Source of the DNA: Anomaloglossus baeobatrachus
Lineage: Eukaryota; Chordata; Amphibia; Anura; Aromobatidae
Assembly: GCF_048569485.1 (NCBI RefSeq)
Contig: NC_134364.1
Location: 127,529,408-127,593,407, forward strand
Length of the DNA: 64,000 nucleotides
Direction of reading: 5' to 3'
The position numbers and the translations under genes are program-made. Below, piece after piece: positions 48,884-59,264 of the stretch. How positions within the stretch are numbered: the first letter of the stretch is position 1; each line of letters begins with the position of its first letter. The notes below the pieces were generated by a model that was not told where the DNA came from, made no database searches, and saw only the letters and a list, made by a program, of their open reading frames with translations.

Positions 48884-50528
48884 TAAGGCTAAGTTCACAT
48901 TTCCGTTGATTTGTATCAGTCACATGCGTCGCTTGACGCATGTGACTGATGCGCTGTTCAACGCTGTACAACGGATGACAAAGAACAGAATTCTTTGTCG
49001 GATTCCGTTGTGTGCGGGGGGCGGAGTTCGGGGGCAGAGCCGAGCGGGGGGCGGGGCCAGGCGCTGAGGATGTCAGTGGAAGTGCTGCGGTCTGCATGGC
49101 TGGGGACAGGTGAGTGTATCTGTGAGTGAGTGAGTGTGTGTATGTGCATGTATGTATGTATGTGTGTGTGTGTGCACATGCAAAGTGCGGGAGGGGGCGG
49201 AGCCGAGCAGGGGGCGGGGCCAGGCGCTGAGGATGTCAGTAGAAGTGCTGCGGTCTGCATGGCTGGGGACAGGTGAGTGTATGTGTGAGTGAGTGTGTGT
49301 ATGTGCATGTATGTATGTATGTATGTATGTATGTGTGTGCACATGCAAAGTGCGGGAGGGGGCGGAGCCGAGCGGGGGGCGGGGCCAGGCGCTGAGGATG
49401 TCAGTAGAAGTGCTGCGGTCTGCATGGCTGGGGACAGGTGAGTGTATCTGTGAGTGAGTGAGTGTGTGTATGTGCATGTATGTATGTATGTATGTATGTA
49501 TGTGTGTGCACATGCAAAGTGCGGGAGGGGGCGGAGCCGAGCGGGGGGCGGGGCCAGACGCTGAGGATGTCAGTAGAAGTGCTGCGGTCTGCATGGCTGG
49601 GGACAGGTGAGTGTATGTGTGAGTGAGTGAGTGTGTGTATGTGCATGTATGTATGTATGTATGTATGTGTGTGTGTGTGCACATGCAAAGTGCGGGAGGG
49701 GGCGGAGCCGAGCAGGGGGCGGGGCCAGGCGCTGAGGATGTCAGTAGAAGTGCTGCGGTCTGCATGGCTGGGGACAGGTGAGTGTATGTGTGAGTGAGTG
49801 AGTGTGTGTATGTGCATGTATGTATGTATGTATGTATGCACATGCAAAGTGCGGGAGGGGGCGGAGCCGAGCAGGGGGCGGGGCCAGACGAGGGTGTCAG
49901 TGCTTGTCTGCATGGCTGAGGACAGGTGTGTGTGTACATACATGTGCAGAGTGCGGGAGGGGGCGGAGCCGAGCAGGGGGCGGGGCCAGACGAGGGTGTC
50001 AGTGCTTGTCTGCATGGCTGGGGACAGGTGTGTGTATGTGTGTGTGTGTGTGTGTACATACATGTGCGGAGTGCGGGAGGGGGCGGGGCCGAGCGGGGAA
50101 GTGTCGGCCTCCCTGCACACGTAACCAGCCTAAATATCGAGTAACAGCAAAGCACCCGATGTTTACCTTGGTTACCCGATATTTACCTTGGTTACGGGCC
50201 TACCGCTGGCTCCTTGCACCGTAACCAGGGTAAATATCGGGTAACCAACCAAAGCTGGTGACGTGTGCAGGGAGCCAGAGAGCATGCGCAGCGAAATCCG
50301 ACGGATCTCGCTGCTCAAAAAACGTTACATGCTGCGTTCCTCCCGCCCGGCGGTCAGTCGTTCCACGACTGATCAGTCGGGCGGAGGGTGCAACGCAACA
50401 TCATCAGTCACAATCCGCTGCTCATACAAGTCTATGGGAGCAGCGGAATCCGCTAAACGGATTCCGCTGTTTACAAGAGCAGCGGATTGTGACTGATAGA
50501 TTTTAGCGGAAATGTGAACTTAGCCTTA
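48884..50528. mobile_element. Nested TIR element carrying a minisatellite
   Basis: The left end TAAGGCTAAGTTCACATTTC (48884-48903) matches the reverse complement of the right end GAAATGTGAACTTAGCCTTA (50509-50528). The ends are closely related to, but distinct from, those of the surrounding element, which suggests two members of one superfamily, one inserted in the other or sharing ancestry. Most of its length is a tandem repeat (49012-50110), followed by an inverted pair of GGTAAATATCGGGTAACC modules (50170-50187 minus, 50229-50246 plus). Confidence 0.78.
49012..50110 (+). repeat. Minisatellite of about 165 bp units with embedded GT/ATGT microsatellite
   Basis: GGGGGCGGAGCCGAGC and GGGGCGGGGCCAG boxes recur near 49190, 49357, 49526, 49694, 49856, 49957 and 50080. 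Each is followed by GCTGCGGTCTGCATGGCTG or a shortened form, then GGGGACAGGTGAGTGTATG and a (GT)n/(ATGT)n tract ending in CACATGCAAAGTGCGGG. The period is about 165 bp in the first copies and about 100 bp in the last ones. Open frames on both strands are repeat artefacts. Confidence 0.9.
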
Positions 50529-50593
50529 CCGTAATTCCCCAAGGCGACGGATTGTGACTGATGCAAAACACAGGATGTGTGAACTTAGCCTAA

Positions 50594-50788
50594 TATGGCG
50601 CAGCTGCAGGACCGCACAGGCTAAGATATGTGTTCCCACTCATAATATACAGTATATGTTACTATACAGAACTATGATAAGAGGAAACATGCTGCAGCCA
50701 AACGCTGTGAATAGTGACGTGAGCACGCAGCCTCATGGTCTACATATATCCTTATATCTATTATATATATCTATTGTAGGGTTGAGTA
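50594..50788. other. Short AT-rich interval with nothing recognised
   Basis: About 195 bp between two repeats, A/T-rich, ending in a (TA)-rich patch around 50750-50775. No gene, motif or repeat structure was identified. Confidence 0.5.
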
Positions 50789-52982
50789 TGTAGCGCTTCT
50801 GAACCCATCAGGGCACTACAAGGTACGGCATCCTGTCAAAGATGTAGGGCTTACCCCCAGGGACCTGGAAGACCAGTGCCGGTAATCCCCGTTTTTTTCC
50901 CCATCCTCAAGGACTGGTGACAGACTAGAATTGGCCCCAATGGATGGCCACCCAGGGGTGGACCCAATCCAGTCCACTAGACAACAACCAGGTGGGAGGG
51001 GACGGACAGTCAGACAGTTAGTAAGTGGAAGTGAAAGGAGACGGACGTAACTGTACCGCCCCAGCAGCCGGGCTTCTGCTTGGATCCGGATCCGCGGTGG
51101 CTCAAGGGGTCTCCAGACCCGAGTGGGGTTGCGCGGACACTCGAACTGAAAGGGGGGTATTTACAGGGGATCTTGTGGTTAGAGTTCGTGACACCACCCA
51201 CGGTGTTTGGTAAGGTGGAGTAACACCGCTGCTGTTGGGAGCGCCCGGTGGCGATGGTATGGCAGCCAGATGTTTAACCCCTCCGTGGGTAGGGGGTGAT
51301 GCCCCGGGGCTTAGTGATAGTGAGAGGAGAGCACCGTTGGGGAGGTAACGGTCACTGTGTACTCACTCAATCCAATAACGCTGACACCGACAACTTGTAA
51401 ACCGGAATTCTTAGCACCGCTGCAGCAAGGAGGGAGCACGCTTGGATCCGTGCCCTATGGTGTTGCCTGTTAGCCTGTGACCTTGACCTTGACACCTTTG
51501 TCTGTAGTTGGTCCCTCTCAGCTTGAAACTGAATGGGTCTTGCTCACCCGTATGGCTAAGGGAGTGAGCTTGCTTTCAGGGTTCACACTTGGGATTTTCT
51601 GGACTGTGTATTGGGAAAGTCCTATCCCCCTCGTTGCGCTAGTACCCCGATTTTGGAGCGGGTGGAGGACGAATCGTGAAGTCTTCGCTCTCATCGGGTA
51701 AATTACCAGGATGCGTGAAGCTACTTCCCGGCCTAGGGTCCACGTACCCCGCCATGCCCTGGCCCCTGCCCAGAGATGGCTCAAGGCCGCCGGCTGCCCT
51801 GCTCGGCGGTTCCGTACCCCTTGACACGATCCCCTGCGACCGGGGTTCCAGCTTTTACCAGGCCCAGACCAACGTCTGCCACCTAGTAACTGAGGAGCCC
51901 AGCTCCTGACCTCCTCCAACGACTTGTGACCTCTCCTCTCAAGAGTCACCACTTGACTGACTACTCTTGACACTCCTGACCTCCCCTTACCAGCCCCCCC
52001 AAGTGTCCAGCCCTATTCTCTTCAGGCTGTCCACTGGTGTGTCTGGTGGGTGTGGTGCACAGTGTTTCTAGGATTTTGATTAGCTTGTTCTTAGCAACAC
52101 CACAGGCCAGGGACCCGTAACCAAGGAGGAGATGGACACCATGCAGAAGGGCAGATTGCACAATGTCCTGTGACAATCTGGTAGGCCAGGGCGTCACATA
52201 ACCGCACTGACGGGAGTGTGCGACGGTGTCCCAGGCATGTGGTTGCCGGTGTAGTACGGCGAAGTACTCCCGGAACCATAGCACCGACGGGGTACAGAAC
52301 CCTAGGTCAGGTAAACGCTCCAGGCAGACCTGATAAAAACTGCACAGTGAGGGGACCATCCAGGACCTCACTGACTTTAGAGGTCCGGAAGCACCAGCAG
52401 TAACGGGAGAACCAGGGACCAGAACTGAGCACCGACCCCACAGGGTTCATACTGCCGCCGTATGGACCAGAGACTGAGAGACAAACAGGAGGGGACCCCA
52501 AGCCGCTCCAATCCACGGGGACCCACTAACTTGAGAAAGGTGCAGGGTAAAGAAGCCACCAGGTCACCAACCGGCACTGGGACTAAGGGAACCAGAGGTG
52601 AACACCAGCCATCCTCCGAGTACCAGTTACCACCTACTGTGAGGAAAGAGAACCAGTTACACTGCAATTCCTTGTGTGACCTACCTTATTCCCGCACCTA
52701 ACTCCATCACCTACCCCCTGGGGCCCCAGCCCTTCCTGTGGAGGGCCCAACATCCAGGCTGCCGTCAACACCAGCCCCAGCGGAGGGACTGTGCAGCAGC
52801 GGTTCTATCTCCATAACCGCAACCCGCAAGTGGCGTCACGATACAGACTTTATAAATATTCCCCTGTACATAACCCCCTGCAAGCGACCCCAGGGTCACG
52901 GAATCAGGCAACGGCCACCCAGTGACACGTCCCAGTAGTACACTGCCCGGGACCGAGTACCCCATAGCCCTGGGGCGGTACA
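50789..52982. mobile_element. LTR-like fossil, candidate solo LTR of about 2.2 kb
   Basis: The block begins TGTAGCGC and ends GCGGTACA, giving the TG…CA ends expected of an LTR, and it is flanked on both sides by AGTA (50785-50788 and 52983-52986), a plausible 4-bp target duplication. It has no gag, pol or env-like coding sequence, so it would be a lone LTR or a non-coding derivative. Parts of it (a GTGACACCACCCACGG box near 51190, a GATGGTATGGCAGCC box near 51253) resemble the block at 61915-62724, so the two may be distant relatives. Family and age cannot be fixed by eye. An unrelated class of repeat remains possible. Confidence 0.45.
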
Positions 52983-52992
52983 AGTATATATA

Positions 52993-53393
52993 CAGTACAG
53001 ACCAAAAGTTTGGACACACCTCATTCAAAGCGTTTTCTTTATTTTCATGACTCTGAAAATTGTAGATTCACATTGAAGGCATCAAAACTATGAAGACAAA
53101 AGGGCCAACAAGTGCTAACCATCTCTGGGAACTCCTTCGAGACTGTTGGAAAACCATTTCCGGTGACTGCCTCTTGAAGCTCATCAAGAGAATGCCAAGA
53201 GTGTGCAAAGCAGTAATCAAAGCAAAAGGCGGCTACTGTGAAGAACCTAGAATATAAGACAGATTTTCAGTTGTTTCACACATGTGGTAATTCATAGTTT
53301 TGATGCCTTCAATGTGAATCTACAATTTTCAGAGTCATGCAAATAAAGAAGAAAACTTTGAATGAGAAGGTGTGTCCAAACTTTTGGTCTGTA

Positions 53394-53396
<3 letters not shown>
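52993..53396. mobile_element. Tc1/mariner-type miniature element with long inverted repeats
   Basis: It begins CAGTACAGACCAAAAGTTTG just after TA and ends …AACTTTTGGTCTGTA. The first ~110 bp (through GAAGGCATCAAAACTATGA) are matched in inverted form by the last ~110 bp (CATAGTTTTGATGCCTTC onward). The middle keeps only subterminal sequence, such as GCCAAGAGTGTGCAAAGCAG. The transposase gene is missing entirely, so this is an internally deleted, non-autonomous derivative of the widespread vertebrate Tc1-like group. Confidence 0.88.
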
Positions 53397-53427
<31 letters not shown>

Positions 53428-53428
53428 G
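53391..53428. repeat. (GT)n(TA)n microsatellite
   Basis: A short GT run passes into an uninterrupted TA run of about 12 repeats directly beside the Tc1-type element, possibly grown from its TA target duplication. Confidence 0.85.
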
Positions 53429-53582
53429 CTAGTGTCAGGTTACTATCATTCCAGTGTCTATACCGGCTCATATCTGTAAATCCAAAGTGGCAGGCATGAA
53501 AGCCCTGTTATAAAGCCCCTAATCGTCCTGTCAGGCGATCCCTGTGCTCAGTCACCGCTGGTTTCCCTCTTCTCGCCTTCAG

Positions 53583-53747
53583 ATGAATTGTAAAGGCAGT
53601 CCGAGCTGCGGCTGGTCACTTCCTTTTGATGTTTCTGTCCATAAAGCAGGAAGAGTGAAACCAGCGCTGATTGTTCTGTCATGTGAGTCCTGCGCCCAAT
53701 CTAACAAGAGCCGCAGGAAAGTGAGCGCCAACAGAACAGCGCAGGAG
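53583..53747 (+). other. Candidate internal coding exon of an unidentified gene
   Basis: A 165-nt stretch, open throughout as 55 codons, is bounded by a pyrimidine-rich acceptor (TTCCCTCTTCTCGCCTTCAG) and a consensus donor (CAGGAG then GTGAGT). Its translation has paired cysteines (CKGSPSC near the start, SCESC further on) and a basic segment SNKSRRK, which could suit a small zinc-binding fold. I do not recognise the protein. No partner exon could be identified with confidence upstream or downstream, and the flanks are repeats, so chance or a repeat-borne pseudo-exon is quite possible. Confidence 0.25.
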
Positions 53748-53759
53748 GTGAGTGGAAGG

Positions 53760-55008
53760 CCGGTTTCAGACGTCCGTGTTTCAGATACGTGTGACATCAG
53801 TTTTTAACACGGATTCCACACGTACAAATGTTATTCTATGCTGTTCCTCACACGTCTGTGTTTTCACACGGACCGTGTGACCCCTTGTGACCCCGCACGC
53901 TCACACTGAGACATGTCCGTTTTTTTACGGCAGCACAGGTGTCACACGGAGGACACACTGATGTGATTAGTGTGACACGTACTGGAGAAAACAGGTCTTT
54001 CAAATAAAAAGATTTTCTATATTCACCTGTATCCAGCGCTGCTGTCTCCGGCTCTGCTGCCTCCTGCTTCTGACCCTCACTCATTATAGTCACTGAATAT
54101 TCACTGCACTGAGGAACTGGAAGCCGGAGCATCGCTGGAGACAGGTGAGTATCCAGCAGTGTGTGTGTGGGGAGGACCTGGAAGCCGGAGCAGGGCTGGA
54201 GACAGGTGAGTATCCAGCAGTGTGTGTGTGGGGAGGACCTGGAAGCCGGAGCAGGGCTGGAGACAGGTGAGTATCCAGCAGTGTGTGTGTGGGGAGGACC
54301 TGGAAGCCGGAGCAGGGCTGGAGACAGGTGAGTATCCAGCAGTGTGTGTGTGGGGAGGACCTGGAAGCCGGAGCAGGGCTGGAGACAGGTGAGTATCCAG
54401 CAGTGTGTGTGTGGGGAGGACCTGGAAGCCGGAGCATCGCTGGAGACAGGTGAGTATCCAGCAGTGTGTGTGTGGGGAGGACCTGGAAGCCAGAGCATGC
54501 CGGGGACAGCGCCATGGACAGCATCGCCATCGCCAGTGACAGGTGAGTATTCAGCAAGCAGTGTGTGTGCAGGGACGTCCAGGAGGTCATCAGAGTTCTC
54601 TGATGAACCCGTGAAGTCACCGTGGTGACACCCGCTGTTGCACAGGTGTTGCGGGGGTGTCATCAGGAGGTCATCAGAGTTCATTGGGAACTCCAATGAC
54701 CTCCAGGACGTCACTGCACACACACTGCTGGCAGGATACTCACCTGTCTCCTCGTTGCTGTCCCCAGCGTTGTTCCCTCAATGCTTCCAGCTCTTCAGTG
54801 CAGTGAATATTCAGTAAGTATAATGAGCGGAGGTCAGGAGCAGGAGGCAGCAGAGTCGGAGAAAGCAGCGCTGGATACAGGGGAATATAGAACATCTTAT
54901 ATTTCACAGACCTGTGTTTTCTCCAGTACATGTCACACGTATAACACACGTATGACCATAACCATGCGTGTGGCTTGTGCCTGATTAAACACGGACGTCT
55001 GAAACGTG
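53760..55008. mobile_element. Foldback-like element with long inverted arms
   Basis: The outer ends are inverted copies of GTTTCAGACGTCCGTGTTT (about 53763-53781 and 54987-55005). The inverted arms extend inward: on the left CACGTACTGGAGAAAACAGG, TATCCAGCGCTGCT, GGCTCTGCTGCCTCCTG and GAATATTCACTGCACTGA; on the right their reverse complements, in mirror order down to about 54795. Each arm is thus about 200-350 bp. The centre holds a 61-bp tandem repeat. No transposase frame was seen. Confidence 0.78.
54117..54550 (+). repeat. 61-bp minisatellite, about six to seven copies
   Basis: GAAGCCGGAGCA or GAAGCCGGAGCAGGG starts recur at 61-bp intervals from 54120 to 54486, each followed by GCTGGAGACAGGTGAGTATC, CAGCAGTGTGTGTGTGGGG and AGGACCTG. 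The last copy is diverged. The array sits in the loop between the arms of the surrounding foldback-like element. Confidence 0.92.
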
Positions 55009-55326
55009 TGCACAAATTTGTGTTTGACGAGTTTTTTATGCTTTTTTTCATCAGTGCAGATTTGTCACAAAAACCAAAAGGTTTCCTGATGTCAGCAAAA
55101 TGAATAAGAATCCGGAAATCTCATGACGTTGACTATTTTTCCCTGAAGATTTGGGGCACAGGTAAATCTGCAGCGCGCTGATTCTTTCAGCATTTCTGCT
55201 TAAAATTTCAGACAGGTAAAAAATCTGCACTAAAAATCCATGTGAAAAACGCGAGGATTTTGTGCTGCATTTTAGTTACCAAGAGATGCAGAAATGCTGC
55301 ACAATTTACTTAGTGCACGAACCCTC
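55009..55326. other. Intervening sequence with no recognised feature
   Basis: About 320 bp of moderately A/T-rich sequence without a convincing open frame, tandem structure or terminal repeat. It may be old repeat DNA. Confidence 0.4.
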
Positions 55327-55597
55327 AGGCTACGTTCACACAGGGCGGCCTTTGCTGCGTTTTTGGTGCATTTTATATGCAGCATTTCCTTCCCCAGCAA
55401 AGTCTATGAGATTTCTATGATTTTGAGCCCAATAGATTTGACTTAAAAAATGCATTGGGCGAAACGCGGTAAAAACGCGTCAAAAACGCATTGCAGTTTT
55501 TGATGCATTTTTGCGGCAGTGCGTTTTTGGTGCATTTTTTGGGACAAAAACGCTACATGTCTGTGGTAAAAAAAGATGCCGCGTGTGAACATAGCTT
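55327..55597. mobile_element. Short TIR element (MITE-like), about 270 bp
   Basis: The left end AGGCTACGTTCACACAGGGC is matched by the reverse complement of the right end (GCGTGTGAACATAGCTT). The interior is rich in GCGTTTTT/AAAAACGC tracts that are themselves partly palindromic. Too small to code for anything; non-autonomous. Confidence 0.65.
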
Positions 55598-55909
55598 TAG
55601 ACTAATCCTCTAAATTTTCTGTAGGAAACTTAAATTCCACACAGTATAATTCCAGCCTCGGAGCAGTTCGGTCACTGTACACACTTGCTCAGGCAATCCA
55701 CAAAGCCACACATTTATTTTACATCAACTTCATATCAGTGCGCCTGTCTGATTTCACATGCCAGGGCTGATTGTCAGCCCAAGTCCAGCCCGGCATGGGA
55801 GGAAAACCTGTACTAGGGCTGATATTACCGTCATACAGTGACCATGTAATGGTGATCTCAGTCCTCACATTCCTCACCACCACACAAGCCATACAGCACT
55901 ATAAGCAGC
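55598..55909. other. Intervening sequence with no recognised feature
   Basis: About 310 bp between the MITE-like element and the next minisatellite. No gene, repeat unit or motif was identified. Confidence 0.4.
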
Positions 55910-57510
55910 GCCCAACACAGTAACAGTGCCCCCTCTGTGCCCCACACAGTAACAGGGCCCCCTCTGTGCTCCACACAGTAACAGTGCCCCCTCTGTGCCC
56001 CACACAGTAACACTGCCCCCTCTGTGCCCCCACACAGTAACAGTGCCCCCTCTGTGCCCCACACAGTAACACTGCCCCCTCTGTGCCCCCACACAGTAAC
56101 ACTGCTCCCTCTGTGCCCCCACACAGTGACAGTGCCCCCTCTGTGCTCCACACAGTAACAGTGCCCCCTCTGTGCCCCACACAGTAACACTGCCCCCTCT
56201 GTGCCCCCACACAGTAACAGGGCCCCCTCTGTGCCCCCACACAGTAACACTGCTCCCTCTGTGCCCCCACACAGTGACAGGACAGTGCCCCCTCTGTGCT
56301 CCACACAGTAACAGTGCCCCCTCTGTGCCCCCACACAGTGACAGTGCCCTCTCTGTGCCCCCCACACAGTGACAGTGCCCCCTCTGTGCCCCACACAGCA
56401 ATAACAGTGCCCCCTCTGTGCCCCACACTGTAATAACAGTGCCCCCTCTGTGTCCCACACAATAACAATGCCCTACACAGTAACAGTGCCCACTCTGTTC
56501 CCCACACTGTACTAACAGTGCCCCCTCTGTGCTCCACACAATAACAGTGCCTCACACAGTAACAGTGCCCCCTCTGTGCCCCACACTGTACTAACAGTGC
56601 CCCCTCTGTGCTCCACACAATAACAGTGCCTCACACAGTAACAGTGCCCCCTCTGTGGCCCACACTGTACTAACAGTGCCCCCTCTGTGCTCCACACAAT
56701 AACAGTGCCCTACACAGTAACAGTGCTCCCTCTGTGGCCCACACTGTACTAACAGTGCCCCCTCTGTGCTCCACACAATAACAGTGCCCTACACAGTAAC
56801 AGTGCTCCCTCTGTGCCCCACATTGTACTAACAGTGCCCCCTCTGTGCTCCACACAATAACAGTGCCTCACACAGTAACAGTGCCCCCTCTGTGGTCCAC
56901 ACTGTAATAACAGTGCCCCCTCTTTGGTCCACACTGTAATAACAGTGCCCCCCTCTGTGGTCCACACAATAACAGTGCCTCACACAGTAACAGTGCCCCC
57001 TCTGTGCTCCACACTGTACTAACAGTGCCCCCTCTATGCTCCACACAATAACAGTGCCTCACACAGTAACAGTGCCCCCTCTGTGGTCCACACTGTAATA
57101 ACAGTGCCCCCTCTGTGGTCCACACAATAACAGTGCCCCACACAGTAACAATGCCTCCTCTGTGCCCCACACAGTAATAGTGCCCCCTCTGTGCCCCACA
57201 CAGTAATAGTGCCCCCTCTGTGCCCTACACAGTAATAGTGCCCCCTCTGTGCCCTACACAGTAACAGTGCCCCCTCTGTGGCCCACATAGTAACAGTGCC
57301 CCCTCTGTGTCCCACATAGTAACAGTGCCCCCTCTGTGCCCCACACAGTAATAGTGCCCCCTCTGTGCCCTACACAGTAACAGTGCCCCCTCTGTGGCCC
57401 ACACAGTAACAGTGCCCCCTCTGTGGCCCACACAGTAACAGTGCCCCCTCTGTGCCTCACTTAGTAACAGTGCCCTCTCTGTGCCCCACACACAGTAACA
57501 GCCCCCAAAC
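55910..57510 (+). repeat. 29-bp minisatellite, about 55 units, with a 79-bp higher-order section
   Basis: Units of about 29-30 bp built from CACAGTAACAGTGCCCCC and TCTGTGCCCCA. Between about 56460 and 56900 a larger 79-bp period is clear (full unit, full unit, then a short unit with ACACAATAACAGTGCC), which arises from regular alternation of shortened and full units. The open frames on the minus strand shift with the 79-bp period and are artefacts. Confidence 0.92.
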
Positions 57511-57511
57511 A

Positions 57512-57900
57512 GTATGAATGCCACCACTGACCCCCACACAGTTTAATGTCCACCATAGCTCCCCAAACAGTATGATGTTCCCTCACATTATAATGGTTAC
57601 CCCACAGCCCCAATACAGTATGATGCTCCTGACAGCCCAATATAGTATGTTGTTTCCCCATAACCCCCCATATAGTATGATGGTCCCCCCACAGTTCCAA
57701 TACAGTATGATGGTCCCCCATATAGTATGATGGTCCCCTCGCAGCACCAATACAGTATGATTGTTCCTCATCGCCCCCATATTCTATGATTGTCTGCCTC
57801 GCACTCCCAATACAGTATGATGGTCCTCCATAGCCCCCCATATAGTATGATAGTCCCCCTCGCAGCCCCAATACAGGATGATTGTCCCCTCTACAAAGTA
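57512..57900 (+). repeat. Degenerate tandem repeat of CAGTATGATGGTCCCC type
   Basis: CAGTATGATG / TATAGTATGATGGTCC motifs recur every 25-30 bp, often as pairs in which a CCAATACAGTATGATGG unit alternates with a CCCATATAGTATGATGG unit. It is more diverged than the minisatellite before it and therefore older. No coding potential. Confidence 0.75.
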
Positions 57901-58420
57901 TTGTGGGTGCTCCAGCTTACAAAAAAACCCAAAACCGTATACTCCCCTAATGCAGCGCCTATGTCCACTGGATCTGCTGTGTCCTCTTTTATCCTCTGTT
58001 GCAGTAGTCTCTGGCAGCATCGTGCCGTACAACATTACCTGCGTGACGCTGGCCTGCGGCCGGCCAGAGTAAGTGACAAAGCACAGAAACACCGCTCCTT
58101 GCTCCGCCACTGCTGGTAACAGTACCGGCGCCCCAAGGACACTGATACTGGGAAGAGTTGCAATTTATGCTGCCCACGGTTGTGCCGTCCCGTCTGGCAT
58201 TTGCCAGGATTGACAGTCCAGCCCTGGCTTGTATCTACTTCTATGGAAAATTCACCAAATCCAATCCCATGTGCCAGGAGTGAGCAATCTGGTATAGAAA
58301 CTATATGCAAATCAGCCTGGAAGTGCATTGGGGGCGTGTCCGAGCACCTCCCCTGTCCCACCCTCCTCTCCCTGATTGACAGATCCATTTCACAGAAAAC
58401 CCCCATACCGCCCCATTACC
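57901..58420. other. About 520 bp with no recognised gene or repeat
   Basis: Mixed-composition sequence. One stretch near 57980-58070 has splice-like flanks (CTCTGTTGCAG, then a GTAAGTG), but the intervening frame begins with a stop in one phase and matches nothing I know. No tandem or terminal repeats were seen. Confidence 0.4.
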
Positions 58421-58990
58421 CTAAAGGCTACTTTACACACTGCGATATCGGTCCCGATATCGCTAGTGTGGGTACCCGCCCCCATCTGTTGCGCGACACG
58501 GGCAAATCGCTGCCCGTGTCGCACAACAGCCGTCACACATACATACCTGTCCGGTGACGTCGCTGTGACGGGCGAACCGCCTCCTTTCTAAGGGGGCGGT
58601 CCGTGCAGCGTCACAGCGACGTCACTGAACCGCCGCCCAATAGCAGCGGAGGGGCGGAGCTGAGCGGGACGTAACATCCCGCCCACCTCCTTCCTTCCTC
58701 ATAGCGGCCGGGAGGCAGGTAAGGAGAGCTTCCTCGTTCCTGCGGCGTCACACGGAGCGATGTGTGCTGCCGCAGGAACGAGGAACAACCTCGTTACTGC
58801 TGCAGTAACGAGATTTGAGAATGGACCCCCGTGTCGCCGATGAGCGATTTTGCACGTTTTTGCAACGATGCAAAATCGCTTATCGGTGTCACACGCAATG
58901 GCATCGCTAATGCGGCCGGATGTGCGTCACCAATTCTGTGACCCCAACGACTCCGCATTAGCGATGTCGCAGCGTGTAAAGCCCGCTTTA
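58421..58990. mobile_element. Non-autonomous TIR element, about 570 bp
   Basis: The left end TAAAGGCTACTTTACACACT (58422 onward) and the reverse complement of the right end (TAAAGCGGGCTTTACACGCT) agree at most positions and continue inward as GCGATATCG / GCGACATCG. The interior has further short palindromes (GACGTCGCTGTGACG and its partner around 58556-58625). No transposase frame. Superfamily not assigned. Confidence 0.75.
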
Positions 58991-59264
58991 CTTGGCCCTC
59001 ACGTGCCCGTTCTGCATCCCCTGTATGTCTGTGTGCTTAGTGTATACTGTCGGTGTGGGATAACACATTGTCTTTAGGTTAAAGGCGTTACCGGGATCTC
59101 ATTTCCTTGTAGGTGAAGGTAATTCTACACCAGGGTCTGGACTTTCACTTCTGAGACTTCACAAATGCAGCAATGGCGACTGAGCGAGGAAAGACAGGTA
59201 AAATCTGAGGCCACGCGCGTGTCTCCAGAGTCCAGTGTGTGATAAGGACGGACCTATACTGTAT
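58991..59264. other. Spacer; a weak exon-like segment near 59119-59211
   Basis: CATTTCCTTGTAG at 59106-59118 could be an acceptor and ACAG/GTAAAA at 59211 a donor. Every phase of the enclosed 90 or so bases either stops or gives an unrecognised peptide, so no exon is called. Nothing else was noted. Confidence 0.35.

Larger units (their letters stand above)
48599..50593. mobile_element. Non-autonomous DNA transposon-like element with about 30-bp TIRs
   Basis: The left end TTAGGCTAAGTTCACACATC (48599-48618) is matched by the reverse complement of the right end, GATGTGTGAACTTAGCCTAA (50574-50593). The match continues inward through CTGTGTTTT. The interior has no transposase-like frame. A second element of the same style (48884-50528) lies within it. 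Target-site duplications are not obvious, so the superfamily is not assigned. Confidence 0.8.

Noticed and set aside
49073-50224. His/Thr-rich and Cys/Val-rich frames over the GT/ATGT minisatellite
   Set aside because: Simple-sequence translation, periodic with the repeat, inside a transposable element.
55858-57539. Overlapping minus-strand frames rich in CYCVGHRGGT-type repeats
   Set aside because: They track the 29/79-bp minisatellite and overlap in several frames at once.
57978-58066. Possible exon between CTCTGTTGCAG and GTAAGTG
   Set aside because: Short, unrecognised, starts with TAG in one phase, and has no compatible neighbouring exon.
59119-59211. Possible exon between TTCCTTGTAG and GTAAAATC
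   Set aside because: The phase that would follow the orphan exon at 53583 stops after 13 codons; other phases also stop or give nothing recognisable.
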